DNA from: Thermanaerothrix daxensis
GTDB taxonomy: Bacteria; Chloroflexota; Anaerolineae; Anaerolineales; Anaerolineaceae
Assembly (NCBI RefSeq): GCF_001306145.1
Contig: NZ_LGKO01000002.1
Coordinates: 682,001-746,000 of the forward strand
Length of the DNA stretch: 64,000 nucleotides
Direction of reading: 5' to 3'
Within the stretch, counting starts at the first letter, position 1, and every line of letters begins with the position of its first letter. The notes below the pieces were generated by a model that was not told the DNA's origin, did not search any database, and was given only the letters and a program-made list of their open reading frames with translations. The translations under genes were made by a program, and so were the position numbers. Positions 59,282 to 64,000 of this stretch are shown piece by piece.

Positions 59282-60436
59282 ATGGGCCCTGAATTAACCC
59301 AAGCGGAAGTATTTCGCTATGCCCGCCACCTGGTCATTCCCGAAGTGGGCATGGAGGGACAGCGGAAGTTAAAAGCCGCTTCGGTGCTCATTGTGGGTAC
59401 GGGTGGGCTGGGATCACCTATTTCGTTATATCTGGCGGCAGCGGGGGTAGGGCGCATTGGGTTGGTAGATTATGACGTGGTGGATGAATCTAACTTGCAG
59501 CGCCAAATTGCCCACGGCACGGATCGTCTGGGGATGCTCAAGGTTGAGTCCGCGCGCAAACGATTATTGGAACTTAACCCCTTTATCCAGGTAGATGTCT
59601 ATAACGAGGTCTTTTCGGCCTCAAACGCTCAGGCGATTGCTTCAGGTTATGACATACTGGTAGACGGGACAGATAATTTCCCGACCCGCTATTTACTAAA
59701 TGATCTGGCGGCACTGACCGGCCGTCCCTATGTCTACGGTTCGGTATTCCGTTTTGAGGGACAGGTGAGCGTTTTTGACGCCCGGCAAGGGCCTTGTTAC
59801 CGGTGTTTATTCCCAGAGCCCCCGCCCCCTGATAGCGTGCCTTCTTGCGCCGATGCGGGGGTGTTTGGCGTGTTGCCCGGTACCATTGGCACCATCCAGG
59901 CCACAGAAGTGCTCAAACTTATTTTGGGCATTGGGCAGCCCCTGATTGGTCGTTTGCTCCTTTATGATGCACTGGATATGTCTTTTGAAATGATCACCTT
60001 GCGGAAAAACCCACAATGCAAATTGTGTGGAGACAACCCGCAGATCACCCAATTAATTGATTACGAAGCCTTCTGTGGCGTCCCGGCGCAACCTCACCCT
60101 CAGGCCGAGGTTGGAGAAGGTCTGGATCTTTCGCCGGAGGAGTTGGCACAGCGCTTGCAGAGCGCTAATCCTCCGGTGCTAGTTGATGTACGTCACCCGG
60201 TTGAGAGCCAGATTTCGGCTTTGCCCGGGGCTTTACAAATCCCCTTGGAGAAGTTGCCGCAGAAACTCCATGAACTGAATCCCCAGGCTGAGTATGTGTT
60301 ATTCTGTCGAACCGGCGTGCGTTCCGCCCGTGCGCTGAAGATGATGCAGGCCGCTGGCTTTCAGCAGGTAAGGCATTTAAAGGGCGGTTTGAACGCATGG
60401 GCTGAACGGGTTGATCCTCACATGTTGCGTTATTAG
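59282..60436 (+). CDS. moeB: MoeB/ThiF-type adenylyltransferase with C-terminal rhodanese domain
   Basis: 384 residues. The E1-like domain has the nucleotide motif IVGTGGLGSPISLYLAAAGV, the conserved R and D of SNLQRQIAHG and DGTDNFPTRYLLND, and two zinc CxxC pairs (CYRC, CKLC). The C-terminal rhodanese domain (about 285-384) has the active-site loop FCRTGVRSARAL. Such fusions adenylate a small sulfur carrier (MoaD, ThiS or similar) and pass on persulfide sulfur. The pathway, molybdopterin, thiamine or another, is not fixed by the neighbours. It has GAGGAGGG before ATG 59282. Confidence 0.92.
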   Translation: MGPELTQAEVFRYARHLVIPEVGMEGQRKLKAASVLIVGTGGLGSPISLYLAAAGVGRIGLVDYDVVDESNLQRQIAHGTDRLGMLKVESARKRLLELNPFIQVDVYNEVFSASNAQAIASGYDILVDGTDNFPTRYLLNDLAALTGRPYVYGSVFRFEGQVSVFDARQGPCYRCLFPEPPPPDSVPSCADAGVFGVLPGTIGTIQATEVLKLILGIGQPLIGRLLLYDALDMSFEMITLRKNPQCKLCGDNPQITQLIDYEAFCGVPAQPHPQAEVGEGLDLSPEELAQRLQSANPPVLVDVRHPVESQISALPGALQIPLEKLPQKLHELNPQAEYVLFCRTGVRSARALKMMQAAGFQQVRHLKGGLNAWAERVDPHMLRY

Positions 60437-60463
60437 TCTTAGAGGTGGCAGGGAAGGCTTTTT

Positions 60464-61354
60464 ATGAGCGAGACGGTGCATAAACCAACCTTACTGGCAG
60501 TACTGGCGCATCCGGATGATGAGACGTTTGGCATTGGCGGTACGTTGGCTTATTATGCCCGTCGAGGCGTGGATGTCTTCTTGATCTGCGCCACGCGAGG
60601 TGAGGCCGGGGACGTATCGCCAGAGTTTCTTGAGGGCTATCATTCAATCGCCGAGCGGCGCGAAGCCGAGTTGCGTTGCGCGGCGGGCAAACTGGGGTTG
60701 AAGGGGGTCTTCTTCCTGGATTACCGCGATTCGGGAATGCCAGGGAGCGCTGATAATCATCATCCCCAGGCTCTAATAAATGCCCCTCTCGAGGAAGTCG
60801 CGCGTAAAATTGCGGCGCATATTCGTCGCTTGCGCCCCCAGGTGGTAATCACCTTTGATCCAATCGGGGGGTATCGCCATCCGGATCACATTGCCATTCA
60901 TCAGGCAACGGTGCGTGCGTTTGACCTGGCCGCTCAATCGGATCCCGAACTCGATGCCCGGGCCGGATCGCCTTACCAGCCACACAAATTGTATTTTCAT
61001 ACCATACCGCGCACATTTTTGCGCTTGACGGTACGTTTGATGCGGCTGACCGGTCGTGATCCTCATCGGTTTGGCCGGAATGGAGATATTGATTTGGCGG
61101 CCATTGCGGCAGTGGAGTTCCCAACCGATGCTGTGGTGGATTATCACGAAGTGGCCGCCATACGCGACGAGGCGGCTGCTTGCCACGCCAGCCAGGGTGG
61201 AAGTGGCTTGACCAGTGGGTGGTTGGGGCGGCTTTTCCGGCGCTGGGTGGCGCGTGAGACGTTCATGCGGGCTTACCCCCCTCGTCTGAATGGGTATGTG
61301 GAGCGCGATTTGTTTGAGGGGATCGCCAATCTGGAATCCCTTCGCAAGCCATAA
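60464..61354 (+). CDS. LmbE/PIG-L family zinc deacetylase
   Basis: 296 residues with the family metal motif AHPDDETFGIGG near residue 15 and the second His in GYRHPDHIAIHQ. ATRGEAGDVSPEF and FFLDYRDSGMPG are typical loops. Members remove N-acetyl groups from GlcNAc-type glycosides, including thiol or lipid precursors. Substrate unknown. It follows the MoeB-like gene by 27 nt, so a shared transcript is likely. Confidence 0.9.
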   Translation: MSETVHKPTLLAVLAHPDDETFGIGGTLAYYARRGVDVFLICATRGEAGDVSPEFLEGYHSIAERREAELRCAAGKLGLKGVFFLDYRDSGMPGSADNHHPQALINAPLEEVARKIAAHIRRLRPQVVITFDPIGGYRHPDHIAIHQATVRAFDLAAQSDPELDARAGSPYQPHKLYFHTIPRTFLRLTVRLMRLTGRDPHRFGRNGDIDLAAIAAVEFPTDAVVDYHEVAAIRDEAAACHASQGGSGLTSGWLGRLFRRWVARETFMRAYPPRLNGYVERDLFEGIANLESLRKP

Positions 61355-61372
61355 AGGGATCGAGTGGGGGTA

Positions 61373-62221
61373 TCACGTTTGGATTGCCAGCAGGCGTGGC
61401 AGGCCAGCCGGATCGGAGTGGAGTGTGATCTGGGCTTGAGGAAAGTAGCGGCGGGCAATTTCGGGCAGGGTGAGGGCTTGCGAGGCATCCAATTCTGCCA
61501 GGAGCAAACCACCTGGAGCCAACCTGTAGGGGGCTTGTTCGAGCAGGCGCTGAATGAGATCGAGCCCCGCCGGGCCACCATCCAGAGCGGTATGTGGCTC
61601 ATGTTGGGCTACTTTTAGTTCGGCCAACCGTGCTGTGGGTATGTAGGGTAAATTGGCGCAGATCACATCGAAGGAGGCATTGATTGGACTAAGGAGATCT
61701 GCCTGGAGCAGGTGAACGCGCTGACTCAGCCGCAGGCGCCGTAGATTCTCCCGGGCTACTTCCAGGGCTGGACGTGAGCGATCCACTGCCAGAACGATCA
61801 GATCGGGGATGTGGTGGGCCAGGCTAATGGCAATACACCCTGAGCCGGTGCCCACGTCGGCTGCCAGGCGCCGTTCGGGATGGTGGTTTAGCCAGACAAT
61901 GGCTTGTTCGACCAGCAATTCAGTTTCAGGGCGGGGAATTAGCACGGCGGGGGTAACTTTGAACGGTAACCCATAGAACTCCTGCTCGCCCAGCACATAG
62001 GGCAAGGGTTCGCCCTGACAAAGCCTCTCGAGCGCCCCATCAAGTTGCTGCAAGGTGGCGTCATCTAACCGATGCTCTGGGTGAGTCAGGATGTAGACGC
62101 GAGTCAGGCCCGTAAAGTGGGCGAGCAGGGCCTGGGCCTCAAGGAGGGGAGTCTCTGAAGTGGGACGGAGCGCCTTGGCAGCCCGGGCCAACCATTCAGC
62201 GATGGTTATCGTCGTCTTCAT
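61373..62221 (-). CDS. prmC: release factor glutamine methyltransferase
   Basis: About 282 residues. It methylates the Gln of the GGQ motif in release factors. N-terminal helical domain ([18 protein letters not shown]), then the SAM domain with [26 protein letters not shown] and the catalytic NLPY ([11 protein letters not shown]) in place of the usual NPPY. Start 62221 overlaps the end of prfA by 26 nt; 62227 is an alternative. Placement directly after its substrate gene prfA is the classical order. Confidence 0.93.
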   Translation of the reverse strand: MKTTITIAEWLARAAKALRPTSETPLLEAQALLAHFTGLTRVYILTHPEHRLDDATLQQLDGALERLCQGEPLPYVLGEQEFYGLPFKVTPAVLIPRPETELLVEQAIVWLNHHPERRLAADVGTGSGCIAISLAHHIPDLIVLAVDRSRPALEVARENLRRLRLSQRVHLLQADLLSPINASFDVICANLPYIPTARLAELKVAQHEPHTALDGGPAGLDLIQRLLEQAPYRLAPGGLLLAELDASQALTLPEIARRYFPQAQITLHSDPAGLPRLLAIQT

Positions 62222-63293
62222 CCTCATCAAGGCCAGTGGCCAGTTGTTGGGCCTGGTCACGCAGAGCGAGTTCCTCAATAAACATGTCCAAGTCGCCATC
62301 CATAACCGCCGGCAGGTTGTAGGAAGAAAGGCCTATGCGATGATCGGTGACCCGATTCTGCGGATAATTGTAGGTGCGGATCTTTTCGGCTCGTTCCCCT
62401 GTGCCGACCTGAGCCCGGCGGGCAGCATCCACTTCTTCCTGGCGCTTCTGCATCTCCATTTCGTAAAGGCGCGCACGCAGGATGCTCATTGCGCGCAAGC
62501 GGTTTTGAAGTTGCGAGCGTTCGTCCTGACAGGCAACAACGATGCCGGTGGGTAGATGGGTGATTCGTACGGCTGTTGCGTTTTTCTGCACGTTTTGCCC
62601 ACCAGCGCCTGCTGAACGATAGACATCAATGCGCAGATCCGATTCGGGGATGTGGATGTCTACATCCTCCACTTCGGCCAGGACGGCAACGGTAACGGTG
62701 GAAGTATGGATGCGTCCCGAGGATTCGGTGACCGGAATGCGTTGTACCCGGTGAACTCCTGATTCATATTTGAGACGTGAATAGGCGCCTTTCCCCTTGA
62801 CCAGGAATATGATTTCCTTGAAGCCACCAATACCGGTCTCGTTTTGGGAAAGAACTTCAACCTCCCAGCCCTGACGCTCGGCATAGCGGGAGTACATGCG
62901 AAAGAGGTCAGCGGCAAAGAGTGCTGCCTCTTCACCACCTGTGCCGGCGCGGATTTCCATGATGACATTACGTTGATCACGTGGATCTTTGGGCAGGAGG
63001 AGGGCTTTGAGCTCGCGTTCTAATTGTTCCAGTCGCGGCTCCAGTTCTTCGATCTCCTGATCGGCCAGTTCGCGGATTTCCGGGTCATCAGAATCGCGTA
63101 GCGTACGGGCTTCTTCCAAGCGTTGAAGGGTTTGACGGTAGGCCTGGGAGCGCGTGACGATTTCCTCTAACTCAGCGCGCTCTTTCGCCAGTTCAGCCGC
63201 TCGTTGGTAATCATCCACAACCTGCTCAAGGAGTTGGTTAATTTCGTTGTATCGTGCTTCGATTAAAGCCAGTTTATCCAGCATATCTGACAT
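62196..63293 (-). CDS. prfA: peptide chain release factor 1
   Basis: 365 residues. GGQ is in [20 protein letters not shown], which triggers peptide release. The PVT tripeptide in [16 protein letters not shown] is of the RF1 kind, reading UAA and UAG. The N-terminal helical domain is present in full and the C-terminus is acidic ([11 protein letters not shown]). It is the first gene of a pair with prmC. Confidence 0.97.
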   Translation of the reverse strand: MSDMLDKLALIEARYNEINQLLEQVVDDYQRAAELAKERAELEEIVTRSQAYRQTLQRLEEARTLRDSDDPEIRELADQEIEELEPRLEQLERELKALLLPKDPRDQRNVIMEIRAGTGGEEAALFAADLFRMYSRYAERQGWEVEVLSQNETGIGGFKEIIFLVKGKGAYSRLKYESGVHRVQRIPVTESSGRIHTSTVTVAVLAEVEDVDIHIPESDLRIDVYRSAGAGGQNVQKNATAVRITHLPTGIVVACQDERSQLQNRLRAMSILRARLYEMEMQKRQEEVDAARRAQVGTGERAEKIRTYNYPQNRVTDHRIGLSSYNLPAVMDGDLDMFIEELALRDQAQQLATGLDEDEDDDNHR

Positions 63294-63381
63294 TTAAATA
63301 TCACCTCATGAGGTTAGCGCCTACAAATTATACCAAGAGGCTATTTCATACGCGATCTGAAACGAGCGAAGGCCACCCGAG

Positions 63382-63444
63382 TTAAGCCAGAGTTTACCCG
63401 TTTACAATCATTTCTTAACCTTTCGGGTGTAAGATTGATTAACA
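63382..63444 (+). promoter_or_regulatory. TTAAC-type repeats upstream of pstB, possible phosphate-control region
   Basis: TTAAGC (63382), TTTACC (63393), TTTACA (63401), TTAACC (63415) and TTAACA (63439) lie on the same strand, with some spacings near 11 or 22 nt. A GATAAAAT just downstream (about 63483-63490) could be a -10. PhoB/PhoP sites are direct repeats of similar composition, but the spacing is irregular. Confidence 0.3.
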
Positions 63445-63513
63445 AGGGTTAGCCAGGTCCTTGCAAGGCCCCGCCGCATCTTATGATAAAATTACTGGCG
63501 GAGTTGATGCCCG

Positions 63514-64000
63514 ATGGAATCCAAATCTGACGCTTTCGTTCGAATAGCCACGCAAACGCGCACTACATCTGCTTCGCCCTCTGTGGTTGATTACGCCATC
63601 GAAATGCGAAACGTTAATGTGTATTATGGTGCATTCCGTGCTGTCAAGGATGTGAATCTGCAAATCGAGGCGCGTAAGATCACAGCCATTATTGGGCCCT
63701 CGGGGTGTGGAAAAAGCACGGTGATCCGGTGTTTCAACCGGATGAACGAATTAATTCCAGGAGCACGTCTGACGGGGGAGGTGCTTTTCCATGGGAAGAA
63801 TATTTACGACCCGGATGTGGACCCCGTTCAGGTGCGGCGCCTGATTGGCATGGTTTTTCAAAAGCCCAATCCTTTCCCAAAAAGTATTTATGAGAATATC
63901 GCTTGGGGCGCACGCATTAACGGTTATCGCGGCAATATGGATGAGTTAGTAGAAGAATCCTTGCGCCAGGCGGCCCTATGGGATGAGGTGAAGGATGATT
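63514..64000 (+). CDS. pstB: phosphate ABC transporter ATP-binding protein (5' part, cut by window end)
   Basis: 162 codons are visible from ATG 63514. Walker A is [19 protein letters not shown], with the PstB-specific FNRMN; the Q-loop is [20 protein letters not shown]; both are diagnostic. Signature and Walker B lie beyond the window. An N-terminal stretch of about 30 residues before the domain ([18 protein letters not shown]) is longer than usual. pstS, pstC and pstA are not upstream, so the gene either stands first or is followed by phoU. Confidence 0.93.
   Translation, partial: MESKSDAFVRIATQTRTTSASPSVVDYAIEMRNVNVYYGAFRAVKDVNLQIEARKITAIIGPSGCGKSTVIRCFNRMNELIPGARLTGEVLFHGKNIYDPDVDPVQVRRLIGMVFQKPNPFPKSIYENIAWGARINGYRGNMDELVEESLRQAALWDEVKDD

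Overview
The window looks like chromosomal DNA of a Chloroflexota bacterium, most likely class Anaerolineae. This is inferred from family content and gene order, not from a database search. The pointers are MalT-like regulators that end in a BTAD domain, a PucC-family transporter and a geranylgeranyl-reductase relative without a photosynthesis cluster, a DHH-CBS-tRNA nucleotidyltransferase fusion, a complex I cluster with two NuoM genes, frequent TTG/GTG starts, and tRNA genes without encoded CCA. Apart from a few accessory genes it is a housekeeping region. I see no insertion sequence, prophage or CRISPR array.

Layout: 1-3.5 kb holds a truncated MFS-spermidine synthase, the NAD(P)H-hydrate repair enzyme and two small membrane proteins. 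3.6-9.3 kb holds tRNA-Val, a large MalT/BTAD regulator, a tiny gene for a four-copy repeat peptide, a small NHLP-like protein and a GAF/HD-GYP protein. This is the most unusual part. 9.3-14.2 kb holds a lipoprotein HtrA-like protease, tRNA-Arg, surE, an Rrf2 regulator, a thioesterase and an M42 peptidase. 14.3-22.2 kb holds clpC, radA, a PucC-like MFS, a DUF6391-like protein, holA and radC. 22.2-34.0 kb holds an AlaX editing protein, tRNA-Met(CAT), an ADP-forming acyl-CoA synthetase, ECF transporter genes (A and T on +, a convergent S component on -), an MFS protein, DUF2892/thioredoxin genes, an FTR1 iron permease and a geranylgeranyl reductase relative.

34.1-45.8 kb is a block of membrane-sector bioenergetic genes. 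It has nuoA-H-J-K-L-M-M-N with no peripheral complex I subunits, then atpZ-B-E-F/delta with no F1 subunits, and ends at a clear terminator. The two NuoM proteins and a NuoL with a lengthened C-terminal lateral segment fit the 2M type of complex I. The second NuoM lacks the TM7 lysine but has a new lysine near the TM5 glutamate. The ATP synthase b subunit is fused to only the C-terminal part of delta.

45.8-64 kb holds murE, a frameshifted pnp, rpsO, a helical-repeat protein, proS, a LOG-family protein, an EF-G paralogue, a GNAT acetyltransferase, the DHH-CBS-nucleotidyltransferase fusion, a MoeB/rhodanese protein, a LmbE-type deacetylase, prmC, prfA and the 5' part of pstB.

Promoters resemble sigma-70 sites (TTGACN, 16-18 nt, TATAAT, often with an upstream TG). 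At several genes the -10 lies only 7-10 nt before the start codon, which suggests leaderless or nearly leaderless mRNAs. The best candidate for an undescribed system is 3.86-9.21 kb: a BTAD regulator, a 12-nt-phased direct-repeat operator candidate, a tandem-repeat peptide whose repeat copies differ only synonymously, and a RiPP-precursor-like protein.
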